64,000 nucleotides of DNA, taken from assembly GCA_002084425.1 (NCBI GenBank), contig NBLN01000011.1:120453-184452 (forward strand). Direction: 5' to 3'. Shown here piece by piece: positions 8,102-15,927 of this stretch. How positions within the stretch are numbered: the first letter of the stretch is position 1; the number at the start of each line of letters is the position of its first letter. The position numbers were made by a program, and so were the translations under genes. The notes beneath the pieces are model-generated. The model saw only the letters and a program-made list of their open reading frames with translations. It had not been told where the DNA came from and made no database searches. This DNA comes from Desulfobacteraceae bacterium 4572_130 (GTDB lineage: Bacteria > Desulfobacterota > Desulfobacteria > Desulfobacterales > Desulfobacteraceae).

Positions 8102-9394
8102 GTGAGTAATAATATTGATTTGTCTATAAAATTTTGTGGTGTAAAATTTGAAAATCCTTTTTTACTTTCCTCTTCTCCAGTATCTAACACTGGAGAAATG
8201 GTGGCTCGTTCTTTTGATGCTGGCTGGGGAGGAGTTGTTTTTAAAACCCTTCATGCAGATCAAGTTCCAATAATTCATCCTTCCCCTAGAATGAATACTT
8301 ATAACTATGGCAGCAAAAAAAATATAGGTCTTCAAAATGTAGAAATGATTTCAGATAGAAACTTAAAGGACAATCTTCTTGATTTTCTTTATTTAAAAAA
8401 AAATTATCCTAATAAAGTACTTATTTCAAGTATTATGGGTTTTTCCAATGATGAATGGGCATATCTTGCAAAAGCTTCTGAAGATAATGGTGCAGATATG
8501 CTGGAGCTTAATTTTTCCTGTCCACATATGAGTGTTGAAGGTACTGGACATCATGTTGGTAAAGCTTTTGACTTAATTGAAAAATTTACTGCAACTGTTA
8601 AAAAAACAGTTTCAATTCCTGTTATTGCGAAAATGACACCAAATGTTACTGAAATGATTGAACCTGCTCTTTGTGCTAAACAAGGCGGGGCAGATGCTAT
8701 TAGTGCAATTAATACTGTAAGCGGCATATCAGAGATAGGAATTAATGATTTTGTTCCTAAACCCAATATTTCTGGTTTAAGTTCAGTAAGTGGAATGTCA
8801 GGATCAATTGTCAAACCAATAGGTCTGCGTTTTATTTCTGAAATGGGACAATGCAAAGAGCTTTCCTTGCCTCTTTCTGGAATTGGCGGCATAGAAACAT
8901 GGGTTGATGCCTTAGAATTTATTCTTGTTGGTGCTTCTACAATTCAAGTTACTACTAGTATTATTAATTATGGTTATGGAATAATACAGGATATAATTGA
9001 AGGATTGCAGGATTTTATGGCTTTAAAAAATATTAATAAAATCCAGGATTTAGTTGGTAAAGCATTACCAAATATAAAATCTACTGATAACTTTGATTTT
9101 AAACATCAGGGAAATACTAATTATGATCTGAAAAAATGTGTTGGGTGCGGTCAATGTTATGTTGTCTGCCATGATGCAGCAGGTCAGGCAATTTCATGGG
9201 ATAAGGAAAAAAGAAGACCAATACTTGATAAAGATAAATGTTTAAGTTGTATGATTTGTAGTTTTATCTGTCCTGTTGAAGATCTTATTACTTATAATAA
9301 AATGCCTTTAACTTGGAATCGTAAACAAGCTCCTGTTATGGGAAAAATTTTTGCTAAAGATTTAAAATATAAGCCTTTTTGTAACCAAACATAA
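8102..9394 (+). CDS. preA: NAD-dependent dihydropyrimidine dehydrogenase, catalytic subunit PreA
   Basis: FMN TIM-barrel subunit that hydrogenates the 5,6 double bond of uracil or thymine. It closely follows the PreA pattern: LNFSCPHMS (about 139-147), AKMTPNVTEM, AAINTV-like SAINTVSGI, and SGIGGIETW (about 259). Two C-terminal 4Fe-4S motifs follow, KCVGCGQCYVVC (about 346-357) and KCLSCMICSFICP (about 379-391). The length of 430 aa is normal. It starts with GTG after AAGGAG, 13 bases behind preT, and must form the heteromeric complex with PreT. Its stop codon lies inside a dispersed palindromic repeat (9388-9426). Confidence 0.93.
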   Translation: MSNNIDLSIKFCGVKFENPFLLSSSPVSNTGEMVARSFDAGWGGVVFKTLHADQVPIIHPSPRMNTYNYGSKKNIGLQNVEMISDRNLKDNLLDFLYLKKNYPNKVLISSIMGFSNDEWAYLAKASEDNGADMLELNFSCPHMSVEGTGHHVGKAFDLIEKFTATVKKTVSIPVIAKMTPNVTEMIEPALCAKQGGADAISAINTVSGISEIGINDFVPKPNISGLSSVSGMSGSIVKPIGLRFISEMGQCKELSLPLSGIGGIETWVDALEFILVGASTIQVTTSIINYGYGIIQDIIEGLQDFMALKNINKIQDLVGKALPNIKSTDNFDFKHQGNTNYDLKKCVGCGQCYVVCHDAAGQAISWDKEKRRPILDKDKCLSCMICSFICPVEDLITYNKMPLTWNRKQAPVMGKIFAKDLKYKPFCNQT

Positions 9395-9426
9395 AAGAAT
9401 ATTAAGTAATTATAAGTTCTTTTATA
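9388..9426 (+). repeat. Family A palindromic repeat between preA and hydA
   Basis: Arms ATAAAAGAA (9391-9399) and TTCTTTTAT (9417-9425) flank an AT-rich centre. This is the same 3' half as other family A copies. The repeat supplies the TAA stop of preA and ends about ten bases before the SD sequence of the next gene, so it would form an intercistronic hairpin within the operon. Confidence 0.6.
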
Positions 9427-9445
9427 TCAATTAAGGAGAAATTTT

Positions 9446-10774
9446 ATGAGTTTGCTTATTAAAAATGGAATTATTGTTTCTTCAACTCATCGTTACAAAG
9501 CTGATGTTTATGTTAAAAAAGGTAAAATTCAATGTATTGGTATTAATTTAAATAAAAAAGCAGATACAGTAATTGATGCTTATGGCAAATATGTTTTACC
9601 CGGTGCTATTGATCCACACACACATATATCATTACCTTTTATGGGAACTTATGCTCAGGATGACTATGAAACAGGATCAATTGCAGCAGCTTGTGGCGGT
9701 GTAACTTCTTTTATTGATTTTGATGTGCAGCAAAAAGGTGAAACTTTACTTCAAACCATTGAAAGAAAACAAAAAATGGCAAAGGATAAAGTGGTTATTG
9801 ATTATTCATTACATCCTGCCATTACTGACCCAAGACCTGATGTAATTCTTGAAATAGAAAAAGCAATAAAAGATTATGGTACACCTAGTTTTAAAATTTT
9901 CATGGTTTATGATTTTAGAGTTGATGATGCAACTATGCTGAAACTTTTGGAACAAACTAAAAAATATGGAGGTCTGGTTCAGGTTCATGCAGAAAATGTT
10001 CATATTATTAATTATTTAAATGCAAAACTTGAAAAACAGGGAAAACTAGCACCTTTTTACCATGCCAAAAGCAGACCCAATATTGCAGAGCAGGAAGCAA
10101 TTTATAGAGCCTGTAAAATGGTGGAATTAAGTAATTCAAGTTTGTATGTTGTTCATCTTTCATCAAAACAAGGTCTTGAAGTTATAAAACAAGCCCAGGC
10201 AGATGATGTTAATATTTTTGCTGAAACTTGTCCTCAATATCTTCTTTTAAATGAACAACACTATAATGAGCCTGATTTTAATGGAGCAAATTTAAAAAAT
10301 GGACATATAAGCGTTGTTGCAACAGATCATTGTCCCTTTGATTTTAAAGGGATAAAAGATATGAATGGAAAAGATGATTATAAAAAAATACCAAATGGAG
10401 CTCCAGGCATTGAAACTTTATTAATGCTTATTCATTCTGAAGGGGTTGTTAAGGGAAATATTACTCTTGAAAAAATGGTTGCAGTTTTATCAACAAATAC
10501 AGCTGAAATTTTTGGGATGAATAATAAAGGTCAGATTGCACCTGGTAAAGATGCAGATATTGTAATTTTTAATCCAAATCAAAAATTTACCATTACTCAA
10601 TCTAAACTTCATATGAATGTTGATTATACACCTTTTGAAGGATTGGAAATAACTGGAATGCCTGAACTTGTTTATTCAAGAGGAAGTCTAGTTTCTAAAT
10701 GGAATGGAACACAAATGGAGTTTACTGGCACACTTGGCAAAGGTAAATTTATTAAAAGAGAACCAATGAAGTAA
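9446..10774 (+). CDS. hydA: Dihydropyrimidinase with an internal loop deletion
   Basis: Amidohydrolase that opens dihydrouracil/dihydrothymine to N-carbamoyl-beta-amino acids. Metal and catalytic residues are in place: His58/His60 in DPHTH, carbamylated Lys150 in SFKIFM, Tyr155, His181, His237, Asp294 in TDHCPF, and the NGAPG motif that contacts substrate. The oddity is at codon 282: where relatives have about 20 residues containing SPPLR (the substrate-contacting serine, Ser288 in bacterial D-hydantoinase numbering), this protein runs directly from NGA to N-LKNG. Spacing to the metal-binding aspartate is short by 19 residues, and the total of 442 aa is short by the same amount. Activity is therefore uncertain. 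AAGGAG precedes the ATG; it lies between preA and ureidopropionase. Confidence 0.88.
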   Translation: MSLLIKNGIIVSSTHRYKADVYVKKGKIQCIGINLNKKADTVIDAYGKYVLPGAIDPHTHISLPFMGTYAQDDYETGSIAAACGGVTSFIDFDVQQKGETLLQTIERKQKMAKDKVVIDYSLHPAITDPRPDVILEIEKAIKDYGTPSFKIFMVYDFRVDDATMLKLLEQTKKYGGLVQVHAENVHIINYLNAKLEKQGKLAPFYHAKSRPNIAEQEAIYRACKMVELSNSSLYVVHLSSKQGLEVIKQAQADDVNIFAETCPQYLLLNEQHYNEPDFNGANLKNGHISVVATDHCPFDFKGIKDMNGKDDYKKIPNGAPGIETLLMLIHSEGVVKGNITLEKMVAVLSTNTAEIFGMNNKGQIAPGKDADIVIFNPNQKFTITQSKLHMNVDYTPFEGLEITGMPELVYSRGSLVSKWNGTQMEFTGTLGKGKFIKREPMK

Positions 10775-10822
10775 TAGATGAAAAGTTTAGATCTTATCAA
10801 AAATAAAAAGGAGTATTTGTAA

Positions 10823-11695
10823 ATGTCAAAAAGAATTGTAAAATGTGCTCATATTCAAATGTCTAATGCTTTAAGCAACGGCACAACTAGTGAAATCAAA
10901 AAAGCAATGATTGATAAGCATTTGCCTTATATTGAAAAAGCAGGCAAACAAGGAGTTCAGATTTTATGTTTACAGGAAATTTTTCATGGTCCCTATTTTT
11001 GTTGTGAGCAGGATATAAAATGGTATTCCACTGCTGAAAAAGTTCCAGGTCCCATTACTGACCAAATGGCTGAATATGCAAAAAAATATAAAATGGTAAT
11101 GATTGTTCCTGTGTATGAAGAAGCTTTGCCGGGTGTTTATTATAATACAGCTGCTGTAATTGATGCTGATGGTTCTTATGTGGGAAAATTCAGGAAAATA
11201 CAAATTCCTCATACTTGGCCTGGATTTTTTGAAAAATTTTATTTTAAACCCGGAAACTTAGGATTTCCAGTATTTGAGACTCAATATGCAAAAATTGGTA
11301 TTTTTATATGCTATGACCGTCATTTTCCAGAATGTGCAAGAGTTCTTGCATTAAAAGGTGCAGAAATTTTATTTAATCCTTCAGCAACTACAGATGGAAA
11401 ATCTCAATATTTATGGGAACTTGAACAACCTGCCCAAGCAGCTGCTAATGGTGTTTTTATTGGTGCAAATAATAGAATTGGAACAGAAGAGCCCTGGAAA
11501 TTTGGTCGCTTTTATGGTTCAAGCTATTTTGTAGATCCTTTTGGTAAAATCATAGTAAAAGCAAGTGAAGATAAAGATGAACTTATTACAGCAGATCTTG
11601 ATCTTGAATTAATTAGAGAAGTAAGGGATGGATGGCAGTTTTTCAGGGACAGAAGACCAGAAATGTACACAGAAATATGCCAGCATCTTCCCTAA
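10823..11695 (+). CDS. Beta-ureidopropionase (N-carbamoyl-beta-alanine amidohydrolase)
   Basis: Nitrilase-superfamily enzyme that hydrolyses N-carbamoyl-beta-alanine or N-carbamoyl-beta-aminoisobutyrate to the beta-amino acid, CO2 and ammonia. The Glu-Lys-Cys triad is visible: Glu in LCLQEIF (about 52), Lys in FRKIQIPH (about 123) and Cys in IFICYDRHFPECAR (about 163). The 290-aa length fits the bacterial family. AAAGGAG precedes the ATG, and it lies 48 bases after dihydropyrimidinase, in the order expected for the pathway. N-carbamoylputrescine amidase is a close relative, but the context argues for the pyrimidine role. Confidence 0.9.
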   Translation: MSKRIVKCAHIQMSNALSNGTTSEIKKAMIDKHLPYIEKAGKQGVQILCLQEIFHGPYFCCEQDIKWYSTAEKVPGPITDQMAEYAKKYKMVMIVPVYEEALPGVYYNTAAVIDADGSYVGKFRKIQIPHTWPGFFEKFYFKPGNLGFPVFETQYAKIGIFICYDRHFPECARVLALKGAEILFNPSATTDGKSQYLWELEQPAQAAANGVFIGANNRIGTEEPWKFGRFYGSSYFVDPFGKIIVKASEDKDELITADLDLELIREVRDGWQFFRDRRPEMYTEICQHLP

Positions 11696-11822
11696 AAAAA
11701 GATAGTATATTAAAAATTTTTTATATAGTCATTTATTTTTTAAATTCAGAGTTTTTATTAAATTCATTAAAGAACAATAATTATCCTGATATTTAAGAAC
11801 TAGAATAAAGGAGAATAAAATT

Positions 11823-13358
11823 ATGTCTCAAGCAAAAGAAAAATGGATAGTTTATCCAATAGGAAGTAAACCCAAAATACCTATGGCTATTTTACTGGGA
11901 ATTCAGCAGTATTTAACTATGTTTGGTGCCACAGTTTTAATTCCATTTATTGTTGGTGGAGCAATAAATTTACCAGGTGATCAAATGGCTTTACTTATTT
12001 CCACTATTTTTTTTACTTCTGGATTATGTACCTTAATCCAGCAGTCAGCACTTGGCAATCGTCTGCCTGTTATTCAAGCTGGAAGTTTTGCTTTTCTAGG
12101 ACCTACTTTTGCAATTATTGGTATGGTTGCTGCAAAAAAACTAACAGGTACTGAACCTTTATGGCAAATTCAAATTCAGGAAATATCCGGGGCAATTATG
12201 ATAGCATCTGTTGTTGAAATTGTTCTTGGTTATACTGGAATTATTGGACATATTAGAAAAATTATAAGCCCTATTGTTATAGGTCCTACCATTGCGATGA
12301 TTGGACTTGCATTATTTAATATTGGTGCTCCTTGGATGGCTACAAACTGGATAATTTCTTTAATTACATTATTTGCTTTAATTATTTACTCTCAGGTTTT
12401 TTCTCATAAATCTAAAATATTTATGTTGTTTCCAGTTTTACTTGCTATTGCAACAGGCTGGATTTTATCTTTAATTGGAACTGTTACTGGAATAATATCT
12501 CCTGATAATGCAGCTTATTTAAAAATGGATCTTATTTCTTCTGCAAGCTGGTTTAGTTTTAAACCAATGATGCCCTTTAAATGGGGAGTTCCTGATTTCA
12601 GCAGTCAGACATTATGGGCAGGAGTATTTGGAATGTTAGCTGGTTATCTTGCTTCAATTATTGAATCCATTGGTGATTATTATGCTTGTGCAAGAATATC
12701 AGAAGCACCTGTACCAACCGGAAAAATGATTTCCAAAGGTATTGGAGCAGAGGGATTGGGCTGTTTTATTGCAGGTATTATGCAAACTTGTACTGGCACA
12801 ACCACTTATTCAGAAAATATTGGAGCAATTGGATTAACAAGAGTTGCAAGTCGCAGAGTTATTATTTGTGGTGCATTTTTAATGCTTTTTATTCCCATTA
12901 TTGGAAAATTTGGAGCAATTTTAGCAACATTCCCTAAACCTGTTGTTGGTTCTATGTTTGTAGGACTTTTTGGAATGATTGCATCAGTTGGTCTTTCTAA
13001 TTTACAACTAGTAAATTTAAATAATTCACGAAATTTATTTATTATTGGTCTTTCCTTTTTTGCAGGTCTTTCTGTACCTTATCATTTTAATCCCATGCTT
13101 TCTGCTAATGCAGTTCCCATTAATTTTGCAGCTTATGGTGATTTTGCAAATATTCTAGGCAATATTTTACAAGCTACTTTAACTACAGGAATGGGAGTAA
13201 CAGCTATTGTTGGAATTATTCTTGATAATTTACTGCCTGGAGCTACAAGAGCTGAAAGAGGTCTTGAAGTCTGGGAAAAAGAAGCAACTGATGAAGCTTG
13301 GGAAAAAGCTGAAAAAGAATGGGCAAGTATTAAAGAAGGTGAAATGCGAGCAGTATAA
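11823..13358 (+). CDS. NCS2-family nucleobase permease (uracil/xanthine type)
   Basis: Integral membrane protein of 511 aa with about 12-14 hydrophobic segments and the NCS2 hallmarks QQYLTMFGATVLIPF near the N-terminus, the QAGSFAFLGPTFA segment (about 82-94) and IIESIGDYYA (about 279). Its place at the end of the pyrimidine catabolic cluster suggests uptake of uracil and/or thymine; purine transport cannot be excluded from sequence alone. The C-terminal tail is charged and cytoplasmic (WEKEATDEAWEKAEKEW). AAAGGAG precedes the ATG. A strong hairpin follows 110 bases after the stop. Confidence 0.87.
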   Translation: MSQAKEKWIVYPIGSKPKIPMAILLGIQQYLTMFGATVLIPFIVGGAINLPGDQMALLISTIFFTSGLCTLIQQSALGNRLPVIQAGSFAFLGPTFAIIGMVAAKKLTGTEPLWQIQIQEISGAIMIASVVEIVLGYTGIIGHIRKIISPIVIGPTIAMIGLALFNIGAPWMATNWIISLITLFALIIYSQVFSHKSKIFMLFPVLLAIATGWILSLIGTVTGIISPDNAAYLKMDLISSASWFSFKPMMPFKWGVPDFSSQTLWAGVFGMLAGYLASIIESIGDYYACARISEAPVPTGKMISKGIGAEGLGCFIAGIMQTCTGTTTYSENIGAIGLTRVASRRVIICGAFLMLFIPIIGKFGAILATFPKPVVGSMFVGLFGMIASVGLSNLQLVNLNNSRNLFIIGLSFFAGLSVPYHFNPMLSANAVPINFAAYGDFANILGNILQATLTTGMGVTAIVGIILDNLLPGATRAERGLEVWEKEATDEAWEKAEKEWASIKEGEMRAV

Positions 13359-13390
13359 TAATTTGATGGCGTGGTAAAAATTGGTTTTTA

Positions 13391-13425
13391 TATTTTAACC
13401 ACGAAAATTCACGAAAAGGACTTTA
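13391..13425 (+). repeat. Family C repeat (AACCACGAAAA type)
   Basis: The segment TTTTAACCACGAAAATTCAC belongs to a dispersed sequence also seen at 15788-15820 and, inverted, at 18760-18785 and 34770-34802. It lies in the gap after the permease. No coding capacity. Confidence 0.5.
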
Positions 13426-13430
13426 TATTT

Positions 13431-13504
13431 TTAACAACTTGTTAGTTGTTAAGATTGATTTCAAAAAATAATAAGCTTGGAAAAACTTGTTTTTTCAAGC
13501 TTAT
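13431..13504 (+). terminator. Two hairpins after the pyrimidine cluster, likely terminator
   Basis: First hairpin: TTAACAACT (13431-13439) and AGTTGTTAA (13444-13452) around TGTT. Second hairpin: ATAAGCTTGGAAAAA (13471-13485), loop CTTG, then TTTTTTCAAGCTTAT (13490-13504), a nearly perfect stem, followed by a T-rich stretch (TGTTTTTTGAGTTTTT). This is the expected place for the end of the catabolic operon. Confidence 0.6.
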
Positions 13505-13555
13505 CTGTTTTTTGAGTTTTTGCCATATATCTAATTATATTTAAAAGATAATAAA

Positions 13556-13744
13556 ATGAGGACTGAATATAAAAAAGAAGATTTAGGCACTGGAGTTCGT
13601 GGAAAATATTATAAAGCTTACAAAAAATCTCATAATTTTGTGTTTCTCAAACCAGAAGTTGCAAAGGCATTTCCTACAGAAGAAGCAGTAAATGAAGCTT
13701 TATTATCGTTAATCAAAATAGCTAAAACTTCAATAACAAAATAA
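13556..13744 (+). CDS. Small conserved-type protein, possibly an orphan antitoxin-like protein
   Basis: A 62-aa protein (MRTEYKKEDLGTGVRGKYYK..., ending FPTEEAVNEALLSLIKIAK). The RGKYY...YKKSHNFVFLKPEVAKAFP layout resembles small bacterial proteins with a basic N-terminus and a short helical C-terminus, often thought to be antitoxins. No toxin is next to it: the downstream neighbour is a membrane protein eight bases away. The SD sequence is weak (AAAAGATAA). No function is assigned. Confidence 0.55.
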   Translation: MRTEYKKEDLGTGVRGKYYKAYKKSHNFVFLKPEVAKAFPTEEAVNEALLSLIKIAKTSITK

Positions 13745-13751
13745 AAAAAAT

Positions 13752-14123
13752 ATGATAAAAATAATTATTTATATATTTATGGCATTAATTGGATTTATTG
13801 CTATATATTCCATTTTTAATGCTGGCAATCCTGAAAGTTTAATAAGAATAGTTTTTCCAAATCCTAATATAGATATTTATATAGCTTTTATTTCATCTTT
13901 TATAATTTTTATCCTTGGATTTTTAGTATTTTATTTAAAAGATCAAACAAATTTTAAAAATTTACTGGAAATTAATAAGGATAAGATTAGATATTTACGA
14001 AAAAATGGAAAAACAGATAATTACATTGCTGATTCTATTCTTCAAGCAATGGGTAAAAGTTCTGGTTATACCTATAATATTGCTAAAAAAAAATTAATGA
14101 TTGTTTTATCAGAATTTAAATAA
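13752..14123 (+). CDS. Predicted two-helix membrane protein, unknown function
   Basis: Not recognised. A 123-aa protein with hydrophobic segments at about 2-23 and 37-59 and a basic cytoplasmic tail (about 60-123) with the helical segment KIRYLRKNGKTDNYIADSIL. It begins eight bases after the small gene upstream and could be coupled to it. Confidence 0.55.
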   Translation: MIKIIIYIFMALIGFIAIYSIFNAGNPESLIRIVFPNPNIDIYIAFISSFIIFILGFLVFYLKDQTNFKNLLEINKDKIRYLRKNGKTDNYIADSILQAMGKSSGYTYNIAKKKLMIVLSEFK

Positions 14124-14124
14124 A

Positions 14125-14215
14125 TGCCATAAGGCAGATTTGGCTTTTAATTTTTAATTTACCTTACAATAAAACATGAAAAAATATTAACTAGTTATAA
14201 GTTTTTTCATAAAAC
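14125..14215 (+). repeat. Family A dispersed repeat, uninterrupted copy
   Basis: Contains the full series of family blocks: GCCATAAGGCAGATTTGG, TTACCTTACAATAAAACATG, AATATTAACTAGTTATAAG and TTTTTTCAT. The 3' half can fold into a hairpin. It lies directly after the stop codon of the upstream gene and before an unknown membrane-anchored gene. Confidence 0.6.
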
Positions 14216-14252
14216 TTAATATAAATAGGAAATTTTAAAAAAAATATTAATT

Positions 14253-14693
14253 ATGGTAGATTTTTTAATTAAACAACAATGGTTTATTATTGGTTTTATC
14301 TTTTTAATAATAATTTTTTATATTTCATATATTAGAAAAAAAGATAAAAAATGGATAGAAAAGCGATTTGGTATTAATAAGGTTCGTGTTATGAGTTTTG
14401 GGGTCAGTTATTTTGGAAGTACAAAAGATATGAAAAAACCTAAACAAATTCGTGGTTTTTTACTTCTTTTACCAGATAGAGTTTTTTTTTATAATCAAAG
14501 GAAAAAAATAAAAGTTAATATTTCAGGGAAAAATATTATAAGAGTTTATCATGATACTAAACATAAAGGTGTTAATTTAAATCAGTCTCTAGTTAAAATT
14601 GATTTTAAAAATAGTGATAATAAAAAAGAATGTGTAGCATTTAAAGTTCCCTATCCTAGACAATGGATTCAGGCAATTGAGAAAAATTTTTAA
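14253..14693 (+). CDS. Membrane-anchored protein of unknown function
   Basis: Not recognised. A 146-aa product with one N-terminal hydrophobic segment (about 8-28) followed by a basic, strand-rich soluble domain (about 40-146; RGFLLLLPDRVFFYNQRKK, then AFKVPYPRQWIQAIEK). The tail has the look of a small lipid- or protein-binding beta domain, but this is only an impression. Seventy-three bases upstream of fabH. Confidence 0.5.
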   Translation: MVDFLIKQQWFIIGFIFLIIIFYISYIRKKDKKWIEKRFGINKVRVMSFGVSYFGSTKDMKKPKQIRGFLLLLPDRVFFYNQRKKIKVNISGKNIIRVYHDTKHKGVNLNQSLVKIDFKNSDNKKECVAFKVPYPRQWIQAIEKNF

Positions 14694-14766
14694 TGGAATC
14701 GTAAAAATTCTTTAATAACAAAGTCTTAAGAGAATCTTCTTTTTTTTATAAATATAAAGGAATAAT

Positions 14767-15777
14767 ATGAAAAAAACTATTATTAAAGGAACAGGAAAAG
14801 CCATTCCATCACAACTTGTAACTAATGAAGATCTTACAGAAATAATGGATACAACAGATGAATGGATACAAAAGAGAACTGGAATAAAACAAAGATATTG
14901 GATACCTAAAGGAGAAGAAATAGGAGCTTCAGATCTTGGGCTTGAAGCATCTCTTAAAGCAATGAAAGAAGCAAAATGGGAACCTAAAGATATTGATTTT
15001 ATAATATTTGCAACCCTAAGCCCTGATATATTTTTCCCTGGTTCTGGTTGTCTTCTTCAACATAAATTAGGACTTACATCAACCCCGGCACTTGATATTC
15101 GTCAGCAATGTACTGGATTTCTTTATAGCCTTGCAACAGCAGATTCCTATATAAAATCAGGTCTTGCCAAAAAAATTTTAATTGTTGGAGCAGAAGTCCA
15201 TAGTACAGGTCTTGATAAAACTACAAAAGGCAGAGATATTACTGTTCTTTTTGGTGATGGTGCAGGAGCAGTATGTGTTGAAGGTGTTGAAACTAATGAA
15301 GATATTGGAGTTATTACATCAGTATTACATGCTGATGGAAGTGGTGCAGATGCTTTAATGGTTGAACTTCCTGCTTCAAGACTTCCTCAAAGACTTCCTC
15401 TAGATATGCTTAAAAATGATGCTCGTCATTTTCCAAGTATGAATGGTCAAAAAGTATTTAAAATGGCTGTAAAAAAACTTCCCCAAGTTACAAAAGAAAC
15501 TCTTAAAAAAGCAGGATTAACACTTGATGATATTGATATGATATTTCCCCATCAAGCAAATTTAAGAATTAATGAATTTTATCGAGAAATTATGAAAATT
15601 GATAAAAATAAAATTTTTAATAATATTCAAAAATATGGCAATACAACAGCTGCAAGTATTCCAATTGCTCTTAATGAAGCTTTAAAGCAAAATCTTGTTG
15701 GGAAAAAAGGAGATACAGTTTTATTTGTGGCATTTGGTGCAGGACTTACCTGGGGCGGAATTATATATAGATTTTAA
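14767..15777 (+). CDS. fabH: 3-oxoacyl-ACP synthase III
   Basis: Condensing enzyme that starts type II fatty acid synthesis from an acyl-CoA and malonyl-ACP. The Cys-His-Asn triad is visible: Cys115 in RQQCTGFLYSL, His about 262 in FPHQANLRI, and Asn about 292 in YGNTTAASIP. FGDGAGAVCVE (about 162) is also typical. The 336-aa length is normal. AAAGGA precedes the ATG. Neighbours do not include other fab genes, so it may also serve in a specialised starter-unit role. Confidence 0.9.
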   Translation: MKKTIIKGTGKAIPSQLVTNEDLTEIMDTTDEWIQKRTGIKQRYWIPKGEEIGASDLGLEASLKAMKEAKWEPKDIDFIIFATLSPDIFFPGSGCLLQHKLGLTSTPALDIRQQCTGFLYSLATADSYIKSGLAKKILIVGAEVHSTGLDKTTKGRDITVLFGDGAGAVCVEGVETNEDIGVITSVLHADGSGADALMVELPASRLPQRLPLDMLKNDARHFPSMNGQKVFKMAVKKLPQVTKETLKKAGLTLDDIDMIFPHQANLRINEFYREIMKIDKNKIFNNIQKYGNTTAASIPIALNEALKQNLVGKKGDTVLFVAFGAGLTWGGIIYRF

Positions 15778-15787
15778 TAAAAAAAAT

Positions 15788-15820
15788 TATAACCACGAAA
15801 AACACGAAAACGCACAAAAA
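15788..15820 (+). repeat. Family C repeat (AACCACGAAAAACACGAA type)
   Basis: AACCACGAAAAACACGAAAA starts at 15791. It closely resembles a repeat common in many environmental bacterial genomes (AACCACGAAGAACACGAAG type) and the other copies in this window. It lies 11 bases after the fabH stop codon; the rest of the 150-base gap shows nothing else. Confidence 0.55.
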
Positions 15821-15927
15821 AACATTTGAATCTATACAAAATTAATAATGCTAAGTGATTTTAATATAAAAATAAAAATTCCTATACTATTTAATTATTA
15901 TGTTTTTTTAATAAAAGATATTCTAGC

